Positions 33,344 to 43,145 of a DNA stretch of 64,000 nucleotides are shown here, one piece after another; the first letter of the stretch is position 1, and every line of letters starts with the position of its first letter. Location of the stretch: contig NZ_JALIGE010000076.1 of NCBI RefSeq assembly GCF_024764835.1, forward strand, positions 310,001 through 374,000, given 5' to 3'. The position numbers and the translations under genes were made by a program. The DNA comes from Scandinavium hiltneri (GTDB lineage Bacteria > Pseudomonadota > Gammaproteobacteria > Enterobacterales > Enterobacteriaceae). The notes under the pieces were generated by a model, which had not been told where the DNA came from, did not search any database, and saw nothing but the letters and a program-made list of their open reading frames with translations.

Positions 33344-34325
33344 TCTGTTTCGCCCACGTATTCGCAGCCTGGCGCTGACCGGGCTGCTGACCCTTTCGGC
33401 CTGGAGCCACGCGGCAGAACCTGCGCCGGACGCACTGCGTATCGGCTACCAGAAAGGCAGCATCAGCATGGTGCTGGCGAAAAGCCACCAGCTTCTGGAA
33501 AAGCGCTACCCGAACACCAAATTTTCTTGGGTGGAATTTCCCGCAGGCCCGCAAATGCTCGAAGCGCTAAACGTGGGCAGTATTGATTTGGGCAGCACCG
33601 GCGACATTCCACCTATTTTCGCGCAGGCCGCAGGGGCAGATTTAGTGTATGTCGGCGTCGAACCGCCGAAGCCGAAAGCGGAAGTGATTCTGGTGCCGGA
33701 AAACAGCCCGATCAAAACCGTTGCCGATTTGAAAGGCCATAAAGTGGCGTTACAGAAAGGCTCCAGTTCACACAACCTCTTACTGCGTGCATTACAGCAG
33801 GCGGGCCTGAAATTTACGGATATTCAACCCATCTGGCTGACTCCTGCCGATGCCCGCGCGGCATTCCAGCAGGGGGACGTAGATGCCTGGACCATTTGGG
33901 ACCCGTACTATTCCGCCGCGTTTTTACATGGCGGCGTGCGCGTCCTGGCTGACGGCAGCGAGTTGAAACAAACCGGCTCCTTCTATTTAGCCTCGCGCCC
34001 TTACGCTGAGAAAAACGGTGCCTTTATAGAAGGCGTTCTCAACACCTTTAGTCAGGCCGATGCGCTAACGATTAGCCAGCGTCAGCAAAGCACCGAGCTG
34101 CTGGCGAAAACAATGGGCCTGCCGGAAGCGGTGATTACCAGCTATCTCAATCATCGCCCACCCACTGCCATCGGCCCGGTCAGCGAAGAGACCGCTCGTC
34201 GCCAGCAGGACACCGCCGATCTGTTTTACGAAAATCACCTGGTGCCGAAAAAAGTCGACATCAAAAGCCGCATTTGGCAGCCCACTTCTCAGCCTTCAGC
34301 AGCCCAACAAGGAGCTAAATCATGA
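33336..34325 (+). CDS. ssuA: SsuA, periplasmic alkanesulfonate-binding protein
   Basis: A 329-aa periplasmic binding protein of the SsuABC importer. The signal peptide is at the N terminus (MFNLFRPRIRSLALTGLLTL, cleavage after SHA-A). The mature part starts EPAPDALRIGYQKGSISMVL and includes VGSIDLGSTGDIPPIFAQAA, typical of the NrtA/SsuA/TauA group. ATG 33336 was chosen because it begins the signal peptide and follows CAAGGAG. The longer frame reads through ssuE. The C-terminal ~10 residues (TSQPSAAQQGAKS) extend past the E. coli protein. Its stop overlaps the ssuD start by 4 bases. Confidence 0.94.
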   Translation: MFNLFRPRIRSLALTGLLTLSAWSHAAEPAPDALRIGYQKGSISMVLAKSHQLLEKRYPNTKFSWVEFPAGPQMLEALNVGSIDLGSTGDIPPIFAQAAGADLVYVGVEPPKPKAEVILVPENSPIKTVADLKGHKVALQKGSSSHNLLLRALQQAGLKFTDIQPIWLTPADARAAFQQGDVDAWTIWDPYYSAAFLHGGVRVLADGSELKQTGSFYLASRPYAEKNGAFIEGVLNTFSQADALTISQRQQSTELLAKTMGLPEAVITSYLNHRPPTAIGPVSEETARRQQDTADLFYENHLVPKKVDIKSRIWQPTSQPSAAQQGAKS

Positions 34326-35467
34326 GCCTGAATATGTTCTGGTTTTTACCGACACACGGCGACGGCCACTATCTTGGCAGTGACGATAACGCTCGTCCGG
34401 TCGATTACGGTTATCTCCAGCAGATAGCCCAGACCGCAGATCGGCTCGGTTTCACCGGCGTGTTGATCCCGACCGGTCGCTCCTGTGAAGATGCCTGGCT
34501 GGTTGCGGCGTCGATGATCCCGGTAACGCAACGGCTCAAATTCCTGGTCGCCCTTCGCCCAAGCGTGATTTCCCCGACCGTCGCTGCCCGCCAGGCCGCG
34601 ACGCTGGACAGATTATCCAATGGACGCGCGCTGTTTAACCTGGTAACCGGCAGCGATCCACAGGAATTAGCGGCCGACGGCGTTTTCCTCGATCACACCG
34701 AACGCTATGAAGCCTCCGCTGAATTTACGCATATCTGGCGGCGCCTGCTGGAAGGCGAAACCGTCGATTTTGATGGCAAATATCAAAAAGTGCACGGCGC
34801 TAAACTGCTGTTTCCCCCGGTTCAACAGCCACGTCCTCCGCTCTATTTTGGCGGCTCCTCGGACGTGGCACAGGATCTGGCAGCCGAACAGGTTGACCTG
34901 TATCTGACCTGGGGCGAACCGCCGGCACAGGTAAAAGAAAAGATAGCCCAGGTCCGTGCGAAGGCCGCTAAACACGGGCGCAAAGTGCGCTTTGGTATTC
35001 GTCTGCACGTCATTGTGCGCGAAACCAATACCGAAGCCTGGGAGGCTGCGAACCGGCTCATTTCCCGCCTTGATGATGACACCATCGCCAAAGCGCAGGC
35101 GGCATTCGCCCGCACCGATTCCGTTGGCCAGCAGCGGATGGCTGCTCTGCATGGTGGACAGCGAGACAAGCTCGAAATCAGTCCTAACTTGTGGGCGGGC
35201 GTAGGTCTGGTTCGTGGCGGCGCGGGTACGGCACTGGTCGGCGATGGCCCAACCGTGGCGGCGCGTATTAATGAATATGCGGCGCTGGGCATCGACAGCT
35301 TTGTGCTTTCCGGGTATCCGCATCTGGAAGAGGCTTACAAAGTAGGTGAACTGCTGTTCCCACATTTGGACGTCGCCATCCCGGAAATCCCTCAGCCGCC
35401 TGCGTTGCAAGTGCAGGGCGAAGCTGTCGCCAACGAATTTTTACCGCGCAAAGTCGCGCAGAGTTAA
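34322..35467 (+). CDS. ssuD: SsuD, FMNH2-dependent alkanesulfonate monooxygenase
   Basis: A 381-aa TIM-barrel enzyme of the bacterial luciferase-like family. It uses FMNH2 from SsuE and oxygen to cleave the C-S bond of alkanesulfonates, giving aldehyde and sulfite. The family start MSLNMFWFLPTHGDGHYLGS and the flavin region ALRPSVISPTVAARQAATLD, LSNGRALFNLVTGSDPQE are clear. The phosphate-binding arginine region near SRLDDDTI/RTDSVGQQRM is conserved. ATG 34322 overlaps the ssuA stop (ATGA). Length equals E. coli SsuD. Confidence 0.97.
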   Translation: MSLNMFWFLPTHGDGHYLGSDDNARPVDYGYLQQIAQTADRLGFTGVLIPTGRSCEDAWLVAASMIPVTQRLKFLVALRPSVISPTVAARQAATLDRLSNGRALFNLVTGSDPQELAADGVFLDHTERYEASAEFTHIWRRLLEGETVDFDGKYQKVHGAKLLFPPVQQPRPPLYFGGSSDVAQDLAAEQVDLYLTWGEPPAQVKEKIAQVRAKAAKHGRKVRFGIRLHVIVRETNTEAWEAANRLISRLDDDTIAKAQAAFARTDSVGQQRMAALHGGQRDKLEISPNLWAGVGLVRGGAGTALVGDGPTVAARINEYAALGIDSFVLSGYPHLEEAYKVGELLFPHLDVAIPEIPQPPALQVQGEAVANEFLPRKVAQS

Positions 35468-35476
35468 GGAGTGTCT

Positions 35477-36268
35477 ATGGCAACGCCTGCAAATAAGTGG
35501 TTGCTCCGCGTTGCCCCCTGGCTGCTGCCGGTGGGCATCGTCATCCTCTGGCAAATCGCCTCGGTGACAGGCTGGCTTTCGACCCGAATTCTGCCGTCGC
35601 CCGAAGGCGTCGTTGAAGCGTTCTGGTCACTTTCAGCCAGCGGCGAACTGTGGCAGCACCTGGCGATCAGCTCGTGGCGGGCATTGGTTGGTTTCTCTAT
35701 CGGCGGCTCGATTGGCTTGCTTCTCGGGCTTATCAGCGGGTTGTCGCGCTGGGGAGAACGCCTGCTCGATACGTCGATCCAAATGCTGCGCAATGTGCCG
35801 CATCTGGCGCTGATCCCGCTGGTTATCCTGTGGTTTGGCATCGATGAAAGCGCCAAGATTTTCCTCGTCGCCCTCGGCACGTTGTTCCCGATTTATATTA
35901 ATACCTGGCATGGGATCCGCAATATTGACCAGGGGCTGGTTGAGATGGCGCGCAGCTACGGATTATCCGGCCCGGCGCTGTTCTGGCACGTTATTCTGCC
36001 CGGCGCCCTGCCCTCAATTATGGTCGGCGTGCGCTTTGCGTTGGGCCTGATGTGGCTGACGCTGATTGTTGCGGAGACGATTTCCGCCAACGCCGGGATT
36101 GGCTATCTGGCGATGAACGCCCGCGAATTCCTGCAAACCGACGTCGTCGTGGTCGCCATTATTCTTTATGCCCTGCTGGGTAAACTCGCGGATGTCAGCG
36201 CACAACTTCTGGAACGCGTCTGGCTGCGCTGGAATCCGGCTTACCAATTGAAGGAGGCTTCCGTATGA
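35477..36268 (+). CDS. ssuC: SsuC, alkanesulfonate ABC transporter permease
   Basis: A 263-aa inner-membrane permease with about six transmembrane segments. The EAA loop that docks the ATPase reads VEMARSYGLSGPALFWHVIL, PGALPSIMVG. ATG 35477 (MATPANKWLLRVAPWLLPVG) matches the E. coli start. An in-frame GTG at 35471 is possible but lies within the AAGGAG ribosome-binding region. The stop overlaps the ssuB start by 4 bases. Confidence 0.95.
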   Translation: MATPANKWLLRVAPWLLPVGIVILWQIASVTGWLSTRILPSPEGVVEAFWSLSASGELWQHLAISSWRALVGFSIGGSIGLLLGLISGLSRWGERLLDTSIQMLRNVPHLALIPLVILWFGIDESAKIFLVALGTLFPIYINTWHGIRNIDQGLVEMARSYGLSGPALFWHVILPGALPSIMVGVRFALGLMWLTLIVAETISANAGIGYLAMNAREFLQTDVVVVAIILYALLGKLADVSAQLLERVWLRWNPAYQLKEASV

Positions 36269-37044
36269 ATACGGCTCGTCTGAACCCAGGCATCCCGCTG
36301 TTGCTGAACAATATTGGTAAACGCTACGGCAACAATACGGTGCTCAATGAACTCGATCTTCACATTCCGGCCGGACAGTTTGTGGCGGTTGTCGGGCGCA
36401 GCGGCGGTGGGAAAAGTACGCTCCTGCGCTTGCTCGCCGGGCTGGAAAAACCCAATGCGGGCGAACTGCTGGCGGGTAACGGTCCACTGGCCGCCAGTCA
36501 GCAAGAGACGCGCATGATGTTTCAGGATGCACGACTACTGCCCTGGAAAACGGTTATCGACAACGTCGGTTTGGGGCTGAAAGGAAAATGGCGTGACGCG
36601 GCACTGGATGCACTCGCGGCCGTGGGTCTTGAAAATCGTGCCGGGGAGTGGCCGGCAGCCCTCTCCGGTGGGCAAAAGCAGCGCGTGGCCCTGGCACGAG
36701 CACTGATTCATCGCCCAGGGTTATTGCTGCTGGATGAGCCGCTCGGGGCGCTGGATGCGCTGACTCGTCTGGAAATGCAGGATTTGATTGAGTCACTGTG
36801 GCTGTCGCAAGGGTTCACCGTGTTGTTGGTAACACACGACGTGAGCGAAGCCGTGGCGATGGCCGATCGGGTGCTGCTGATTGAAGACGGGAAAATTGGG
36901 CTGGATTTAACGGTTGATCTCCCACGCCCGCGCCGGAAAGGATCTGTGCGTTTAGCGGAGCTGGAAGCAGAGGTGTTGAACCGGGTGATGAAACGAGGGG
37001 GAGCGGAGCCGTTGGTACAGCGATTGGCATCAGCGAATGCCTGA
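36265..37044 (+). CDS. ssuB: SsuB, alkanesulfonate ABC transporter ATPase
   Basis: A 259-aa ATPase of the SsuABC importer. Walker A is GRSGGGKST, the signature ALSGGQKQRVALARAL, Walker B LLLLDEPLGALD and the switch histidine is in LLVTHDVSEAV. It ends the ssuEADCB operon. A REP-type hairpin with a T-tract follows at 37068. Confidence 0.96.
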   Translation: MNTARLNPGIPLLLNNIGKRYGNNTVLNELDLHIPAGQFVAVVGRSGGGKSTLLRLLAGLEKPNAGELLAGNGPLAASQQETRMMFQDARLLPWKTVIDNVGLGLKGKWRDAALDALAAVGLENRAGEWPAALSGGQKQRVALARALIHRPGLLLLDEPLGALDALTRLEMQDLIESLWLSQGFTVLLVTHDVSEAVAMADRVLLIEDGKIGLDLTVDLPRPRRKGSVRLAELEAEVLNRVMKRGGAEPLVQRLASANA

Positions 37045-37067
37045 TGCCCTCACCTGTGAGAACAATG

Positions 37068-37105
37068 TAGGCCCGGTAAGCGCTAGCGCCACCGGGCATT
37101 TTTTT
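37068..37105 (+). terminator. REP-like hairpin acting as ssu operon terminator
   Basis: GTAGGCCCGGTAAGCGCTAG, then CGCCACCGGGCA, is a REP-type palindrome: GCCCGGT (37071-37077) pairs with ACCGGGC (37091-37097). It is followed by ATTTTTTT, so it can end transcription of ssuB. It lies just before the end of the convergent pepN. Confidence 0.8.
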
Positions 37106-39716
37106 ACGCTAACGCTTTGGTGATTTTCTCGAACAGATCGCCGGACAAATTCTCCAGACCTTTCAACTGTTCCAGCGCAGCACGCATTTTTTCCTGACGC
37201 GCTGCATCGTAACGTTTCAGACGGATCAACGGCTCAATCAAACGTGACGCCACCTGCGGGTTACGGCTGTTCAACTCGGTCAGCATTGCAGCCAGGAACT
37301 GGTAGCCGCTGCCGTCTTCCGCATGGAATGCTGCCGGGTTGCTCATCGCAAAGGCACCAATCAGTGAACGGATACGGTTCGGGTTGCTCAGAGTAAACGA
37401 ACGGTGTTTCAGCAGGCTGCGCACGGTTTCCAGTACGTTATCAGCCGGGCTGGTGGACTGCAGAATGAACCATTTGTCCATGACCAGGCCATCGTGATGC
37501 CATTTGTCGTCGTATTCCTGCATCAACGCGTCACGGCATGGCAGCTGAGCGGCAACTGCCGCCGCCAACGCCGCCAAAGCATCGGTCATGTTGTCAGCGT
37601 GATGATACTGATGGCTCACCAGCTTATCAGCCAACTCCGCATCACCAAACGCCAGGTAACGCAGACAGGTGTTCCGCAGCGAACGCTTGCCGATGTCGGC
37701 GTGCTCTATGCGATAAGCATCGAGTTTATTAACGTTGTAAACCGCGAGGAATTCGTCTGCCAGCTCTTTCGCCAGCGTACGGGTCAACGCTTCGCGCACC
37801 GTCGCAATGGCAACGGGATCGATGATGTCGAACAGTTCGGCAATTTCATTCACCGACGGCAGCGTGAGGATTTCTGCGGCCAGCGCCGGATCGATTTTCT
37901 CATCCAGCAAAATGGCACGGAACGCATCTGCCACATGCACTGGCAGAGACAGCGGCTGACGCTGCTGATGACGGTTCACGTTCAGCTTGATGTAAGTCGC
38001 AAGCAGGCTCTGCGCCGCATCCCAACGAGAGAAATCGTTACGCGCGTGACGCATCAGGAACGTTAGCTGCTGATCGCTCCATTTATATTCCAGTTTCACC
38101 GGCGCGGAGAATTCGCGCAACAGCGACGGCACCGGCTGGAAGTAGACGTTATCAAAGATGAACGTCTGTTCGGCCTGGGTCACGTTCAGCACGTTATGCA
38201 CCGGGTGACCGCCCTTCTGCAGCGGGATCACGTTGCCTTCGTTGTCATACAGTTCGATGTCGAACGGAATATGCAGCGGCAGCTTTTCCTGTTGTTCAGA
38301 GGTTGGCGGCGTGTGCTGTTTGATGGTCAGCGTGTACTGCTCTGTTTCCGGGTTGTAGTCGTCATGCACGGTTACCACTGGCGTACCGGACTGGCTGTAC
38401 CAGCGGCGGAAATGCGAGAGATCGACGTTGGACGCATCTTCCATCGCCTGTACGAAATCGTCACAGGTCGCCGCGCTGCCGTCGTGGCGCTCAAAGTAAA
38501 GCTGCATCCCTTTCTGGAAATTCGCTTCGCCAAGCAGGGTGTGCAGCATACGGATCACTTCTGAACCCTTTTCGTACACCGTCAGGGTGTAGAAATTGTT
38601 CATCTCGATAACCTTATCCGGACGGATCGGGTGCGCCATTGGGCTGGCGTCTTCGGCGAACTGCATCCCGCGCATGGTACGAACGTTACTGATGCGGTTT
38701 ACCGCACGTGAACCGAGATCTGAGCTGAACTCCTGATCGCGGAACACCGTTAAGCCTTCTTTCAGGCTCAGCTGGAACCAGTCGCGGCAGGTCACGCGGT
38801 TACCGGTCCAGTTATGGAAGTATTCATGGCCGATAACACGTTCGATATCGAGATAATCTTTATCGGTGGCGGTATCGGTGCGCGCCAGAACATATTTAGA
38901 GTTAAAGACGTTCAGGCCTTTGTTTTCCATTGCGCCCATGTTGAAGAAGTCGACGGCGACAATCATATAGATGTCGAGATCGTATTCGAGGCCGAAACGG
39001 TCTTCATCCCACTTCATAGAATTTTGCAGCGAGGTCATCGCCCACGGCGCGCGATCCAGATTGCCACGATCGACGAACAGTTCCAGTGCCACTTCACGAC
39101 CCGAACGGGTGATGTATTTGTCGCGCAGTACGTCGAAATCTCCGGCCACTAACGCAAACAGATAGCACGGTTTTGGGAACGGATCCTGCCACTGTACCCA
39201 ATGACGGTCGTTTTCCAGCTCGCCCTGCGCAACACGGTTGCCGTTGGAGAGCAGGTATGGATATTTGGTTTTATCCGCGATGATTTTGGTGGTAAAACGC
39301 GCCAGCACGTCCGGGCGGTCCAGATACCAGGTGATGTGACGGAACCCTTCCGCTTCACACTGCGTACAAAGCGCTTCACCCGACTGATACAGGCCTTCCA
39401 GCGCGGTGTTCGCCGCCGGGCTGATTTCATTAACGATGCGCAACGTGAAACGCTCCGGCAGCCCGTTAATCACCAGCTGATTGTTTTCTTCTTTATAATC
39501 ACTCCACGGCTGGTCGTTCACGTGTAGTGAAATCAGCGTTAAATCTTCACCATTGAGGCGCAGCGGCGTGGCAGACGCAGCGTGACGAGTCATCTGGCTT
39601 TCTGCAGTCACGATGGTTTTTGCGGCATCCAGGTCAAAGGTCAGGTCGATGTCGCTGATCAGGTATTCCGGCGCACGGTAGTCGTGGCGGTATTTGGCTT
39701 GGGGCTGTTGTGTCAT
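37104..39716 (-). CDS. pepN: PepN, aminopeptidase N
   Basis: An 870-aa zinc metallopeptidase of family M1, the main cytosolic aminopeptidase of enterobacteria. The exopeptidase motif GAMEN is at residues 261-265. The zinc site HEYFH is at 297-301, with the third ligand Glu320 in LKEGLTVF. The length is exactly that of E. coli PepN. It acts at the end of ATP-dependent protein breakdown and also cleaves peptides taken up from outside. It is divergent from pncB across 264 bases. Confidence 0.98.
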   Translation of the reverse strand: MTQQPQAKYRHDYRAPEYLISDIDLTFDLDAAKTIVTAESQMTRHAASATPLRLNGEDLTLISLHVNDQPWSDYKEENNQLVINGLPERFTLRIVNEISPAANTALEGLYQSGEALCTQCEAEGFRHITWYLDRPDVLARFTTKIIADKTKYPYLLSNGNRVAQGELENDRHWVQWQDPFPKPCYLFALVAGDFDVLRDKYITRSGREVALELFVDRGNLDRAPWAMTSLQNSMKWDEDRFGLEYDLDIYMIVAVDFFNMGAMENKGLNVFNSKYVLARTDTATDKDYLDIERVIGHEYFHNWTGNRVTCRDWFQLSLKEGLTVFRDQEFSSDLGSRAVNRISNVRTMRGMQFAEDASPMAHPIRPDKVIEMNNFYTLTVYEKGSEVIRMLHTLLGEANFQKGMQLYFERHDGSAATCDDFVQAMEDASNVDLSHFRRWYSQSGTPVVTVHDDYNPETEQYTLTIKQHTPPTSEQQEKLPLHIPFDIELYDNEGNVIPLQKGGHPVHNVLNVTQAEQTFIFDNVYFQPVPSLLREFSAPVKLEYKWSDQQLTFLMRHARNDFSRWDAAQSLLATYIKLNVNRHQQRQPLSLPVHVADAFRAILLDEKIDPALAAEILTLPSVNEIAELFDIIDPVAIATVREALTRTLAKELADEFLAVYNVNKLDAYRIEHADIGKRSLRNTCLRYLAFGDAELADKLVSHQYHHADNMTDALAALAAAVAAQLPCRDALMQEYDDKWHHDGLVMDKWFILQSTSPADNVLETVRSLLKHRSFTLSNPNRIRSLIGAFAMSNPAAFHAEDGSGYQFLAAMLTELNSRNPQVASRLIEPLIRLKRYDAARQEKMRAALEQLKGLENLSGDLFEKITKALA

Positions 39717-39889
39717 AAAAAACCTTTAGCATCTTTTGTAAATTGTCGGATCCAGTCTATTCCTGTTGTCACTTTCACGCTACGCAGAATGTTCATCTTT
39801 TCAGGGGCAAACACGTAAATCGCTACATATTGATAACACGCGGCACGTTTTGCCCTCGACCCGTCAAACACCTTGTGTTGTGATCGGGG

Positions 39890-39952
39890 TTCAATAAATC
39901 GATAAACAAGGTATACTCCTGCGGTTTCAGCCGTTGTTTATTGTACTAAACG
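39890..39952 (+). promoter_or_regulatory. pncB promoter and NadR box
   Basis: A -10 TATACT (39912-39917) with a weak -35 TTCAAT (39890-39895). Downstream at 39935-39952 is TGTTTA-N6-TAAACG, a match at 11 of 12 fixed positions to the NadR operator TGTTTA-N6-TAAACA. NadR with NAD bound would repress pncB, as in E. coli and Salmonella. Confidence 0.87.
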
Positions 39953-39980
39953 CTCCTTTATGAGGATGCTATTGCGCACC

Positions 39981-41183
39981 ATGACACAATTCGCTTCCCC
40001 TGTTCTGCAGACTCTGCTTGATACAGATGCTTATAAGCTGCATATGCAGCAGGCCGTCTTCCATCATTATTATGATGTCCAGGTGGCTGCAGAATTCCGC
40101 TGCCGCGGTGATGACCTGCTCGGTATTTATGCAGACGCCATCCGCGAACAAGTCGAAGCGATGCAGTCGCTGCGACTGCAGGACGACGAGTTTCAGTGGT
40201 TGTCCGGCCTGCCGTTCTTTAAGCAGGACTACCTCGACTGGCTGCGCGATTTTCGCTACAACCCCCAGCAGGTCACCGTTCGTAACGATAATGGCAAATT
40301 AAACATTCGCCTTGAAGGCCCGTGGCGTGAAGTCATCATGTGGGAAGTTCCGCTGCTGGCAGTCATTAGCGAACTGGTCCATCGCTATCGTTCCCCTGAA
40401 GCCAGCGTTGAGCTGGCGCTTGAGACGCTGGAGCGTAAGCTGGTTGATTTCAATCATCTTACCCAGGATATCGATATGTCTGGCTTCCGCCTGATGGACT
40501 TCGGCACCCGCCGTCGTTTCTCTCGTGATGTGCAGCAGGTGATAGTCGAACGTCTTCAGCAGGAGTCGTGGTTTGTCGGCACCAGTAATTACGACCTGGC
40601 ACGCCGTCTGTCACTGACCCCAATGGGCACCCAGGCACACGAATGGTTCCAGGCGCATCAGCAAATCAGTCCTGACCTGGCGACCAGCCAGCGCGTGGCG
40701 CTTGCGGCCTGGCTTGAGGAATATCCAGACCAGTTGCGGATAGCCCTCACCGACTGCATCACCATGGATGCTTTCCTGCGTGACTTCGGCCCGGAATTTG
40801 CCGAACGATATCAGGGACTGCGTCATGATTCCGGGGATCCGGTGGAATGGGGTGAAAAAGCTATCGCTCATTATCAGAAGCTCGGTATTGATCCGATGAG
40901 CAAAGTGCTGGTGTTCTCCGATAATCTCGACCTGAAAAAGGCCGTTGAGCTGTATCGCCACTTCTCGTCGCGAGTGAATCTGAGCTTTGGGATAGGCACA
41001 CGCCTGACCTGCGACATCCCTCAGGTGAAACCGCTAAATATCGTGATTAAACTGGTGGAATGTAACGGCAAGCCGGTGGCCAAACTGTCCGACAGCCCAG
41101 GCAAAACCATCTGCCACGATAAGGCGTTTGTTCGCGCTTTACGCAAAGCCTTCGACCTTCCCCAGGTCAAAAAGGCCAGTTAA
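39981..41183 (+). CDS. pncB: PncB, nicotinate phosphoribosyltransferase
   Basis: A 400-aa enzyme of the pyridine-nucleotide salvage pathway. It joins nicotinate and PRPP to nicotinate mononucleotide with ATP hydrolysis. Family motifs are FVGTSNYDLARRLSLTPMGT, QAHEWFQAHQ (around the phosphorylated histidine), GLRHDSGDPVEWGEKAI and FGIGTRLTCD. ATG 39981 (MTQFASPVLQ) matches E. coli. The seven extra upstream codons in the frame were dropped. Expression is controlled by the NadR box just upstream. Confidence 0.96.
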   Translation: MTQFASPVLQTLLDTDAYKLHMQQAVFHHYYDVQVAAEFRCRGDDLLGIYADAIREQVEAMQSLRLQDDEFQWLSGLPFFKQDYLDWLRDFRYNPQQVTVRNDNGKLNIRLEGPWREVIMWEVPLLAVISELVHRYRSPEASVELALETLERKLVDFNHLTQDIDMSGFRLMDFGTRRRFSRDVQQVIVERLQQESWFVGTSNYDLARRLSLTPMGTQAHEWFQAHQQISPDLATSQRVALAAWLEEYPDQLRIALTDCITMDAFLRDFGPEFAERYQGLRHDSGDPVEWGEKAIAHYQKLGIDPMSKVLVFSDNLDLKKAVELYRHFSSRVNLSFGIGTRLTCDIPQVKPLNIVIKLVECNGKPVAKLSDSPGKTICHDKAFVRALRKAFDLPQVKKAS

Positions 41184-41192
41184 TCAGCAACA

Positions 41193-41220
41193 GGGAGCCT
41201 CAAAGGCTCCCTTCTTCTTA
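41193..41220 (+). terminator. Terminator of pncB
   Basis: Stem GGGAGCCT (41193-41200) / AGGCTCCC (41204-41211), loop CAA, then TTCTTCTTATT. Confidence 0.85.
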
Positions 41221-41354
41221 TTATTTTCTCAATTCTCCCCGTCTCGCTGCGAATTCCTCTTGTCTGATGAAAGATGACAGGTAACATAGGGATCCCCCTT
41301 AATTAAGGGCGGAAAGAGATAACTTTATTCTGGACTACTAACAGAGAGATTAAT

Positions 41355-42755
41355 ATGAGCGTTGTGCCTGTAGCCGACGTACTCCAGGGCCGCGTAGCCG
41401 TTGACAGCGAAGTCACCGTGCGCGGATGGGTGCGTACCCGTCGAGATTCAAAAGCTGGCTTTTCCTTCCTCGCCGTCTATGACGGTTCCTGCTTTGATCC
41501 TGTACAGGCCGTCGTCAATAATTCTCTGCCCAATTACAATCAGGAAGTGTTGCGCCTGACGACCGGCTGTTCCGTGATTATCACCGGTAAAGTGGTGGCA
41601 TCTCAGGGTCAGGGTCAGAGTTTTGAAATTCAGGCGTCTCACGTTGAAGTGACTGGCTGGGTTGAAGATCCGGATACCTATCCGATGGCGGCCAAACGCC
41701 ACAGCATCGAATACCTACGTGAAGTTGCGCACCTGCGTCCGCGTACCAACCTGATTGGGGCCGTCGCCCGCGTACGCCACACCCTGGCACAAGCGCTGCA
41801 CCGTTTCTTCCACGAGCAGGGCTATTTCTGGGTCTCTACCCCACTCATCACCGCTTCTGATACTGAAGGCGCGGGCGAGATGTTCCGCGTATCTACGCTG
41901 GATATGGAAAACCTGCCACGTGACGATCAGGGTAAAGTGGATTACGACAAAGACTTCTTTGGTCGTGAAGCGTTCCTGACCGTATCCGGTCAGCTGAACG
42001 GCGAAACTTACGCCTGTGCGCTGTCCAAGATTTACACCTTCGGCCCAACTTTCCGTGCTGAAAACTCAAACACCAGCCGTCACTTGGCGGAATTCTGGAT
42101 GCTTGAGCCGGAAGTCGCCTTTGCCGACCTGGAAGATAACGCCGCGCTCGCTGAAGCAATGCTGAAGTATGTCTTCAAAGCGGTGCTGGAAGAACGTGCC
42201 GATGACATGAAATTTTTCGCCGAGCGCGTTGATAAAGATGCCGTCAGTCGCCTGGAGCGTTTTGTTGAAGCTGACTTCGCGCAGGTGGATTATACCGACG
42301 CGATCACCATTCTGGAAAACTGCGGTCAGACCTTTGAGAACCCAGTTTTCTGGGGCGTGGACCTCTCTTCTGAGCATGAACGTTATCTGGCTGAGAAACA
42401 CTTCCAGGCTCCGGTTGTCGTGAAAAACTACCCGAAAGACATTAAGGCGTTCTATATGCGCCTTAACGACGACGGTAAAACCGTGGCGGCAATGGATGTT
42501 CTGGCTCCGGGCATCGGCGAAATCATCGGTGGCTCCCAGCGTGAAGAACGTCTGGATGTGCTTGATGCGCGTCTGGCTGAAATGGGTCTTAATAAAGAAG
42601 ACTACAGCTGGTACCGCGACCTGCGTCGTTATGGCACCGTGCCTCACTCCGGCTTCGGTCTTGGTTTTGAGCGTCTGATTGCCTACGTTACCGGCGTTCA
42701 GAACGTTCGTGACGTCATTGCATTCCCACGAACGCCACGTAACGCCAGCTTCTAA
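41355..42755 (+). CDS. asnS: AsnS, asparaginyl-tRNA synthetase
   Basis: A 466-aa class IIb aminoacyl-tRNA synthetase. The N-terminal OB-fold anticodon-binding domain (VTVRGWVRTRRDSKAGFSFL) is followed by the class II core. Motif 2 is FRAENSNTSRHLAEFWMLEP and motif 3 is GFGLGFERLIAYVTG. The C terminus FPRTPRNASF is typical. The length equals that of E. coli AsnS. A single terminator follows, so it is monocistronic. Confidence 0.98.
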   Translation: MSVVPVADVLQGRVAVDSEVTVRGWVRTRRDSKAGFSFLAVYDGSCFDPVQAVVNNSLPNYNQEVLRLTTGCSVIITGKVVASQGQGQSFEIQASHVEVTGWVEDPDTYPMAAKRHSIEYLREVAHLRPRTNLIGAVARVRHTLAQALHRFFHEQGYFWVSTPLITASDTEGAGEMFRVSTLDMENLPRDDQGKVDYDKDFFGREAFLTVSGQLNGETYACALSKIYTFGPTFRAENSNTSRHLAEFWMLEPEVAFADLEDNAALAEAMLKYVFKAVLEERADDMKFFAERVDKDAVSRLERFVEADFAQVDYTDAITILENCGQTFENPVFWGVDLSSEHERYLAEKHFQAPVVVKNYPKDIKAFYMRLNDDGKTVAAMDVLAPGIGEIIGGSQREERLDVLDARLAEMGLNKEDYSWYRDLRRYGTVPHSGFGLGFERLIAYVTGVQNVRDVIAFPRTPRNASF

Positions 42756-42771
42756 GTTTTTTCCCTTCTCC

Positions 42772-42799
42772 AAAGCCAGCTTCTCAGCTGGCTTTTTTT
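42772..42799 (+). terminator. Terminator of asnS
   Basis: Stem AAAGCCAGC (42772-42780) / GCTGGCTTT (42787-42795), loop TTCTCA, with T-tract to 42799. Confidence 0.93.
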
Positions 42800-43145
42800 G
42801 GCCTTTGTCAGAATTTGTGAACAAATTTCTACAAATATAAAGGTCAACCGCCTTCACTAACCAAAATGTTACACCCCATGTCCAGAAATAATTCCGCATA
42901 CATTTTCAGCAACACTTCGATTGCGCTTAAGTAAATACCTGGCACTTAGCATACAAAACAACCACCAACAACGCGCACGAAAAGCTAACTTTGACACATA
43001 AGAAAAAGTGAGATGAGAAGCATTCTTATATAAAAAAAGCCTTTATCAAAATTAAAGATAAGCTTTTCATATAGATATATTAGACATCGTAGAATAATTA
43101 AGCGGTAGGTAAGGAAATTTGAGATGCTTCACAAAGTTCCCTTAA
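42800..43145. other. AT-rich upstream region of ompF, no gene
   Basis: About 345 AT-rich bases between the asnS terminator and the OmpR region. Runs such as TTATATAAAAAAAGCC near 43027 and CATATAGATATATTAG near 43067 are typical of curved DNA that binds IHF or H-NS. In E. coli a far-upstream OmpR site (F4) and IHF sites lie here. I cannot place them exactly. Confidence 0.5.
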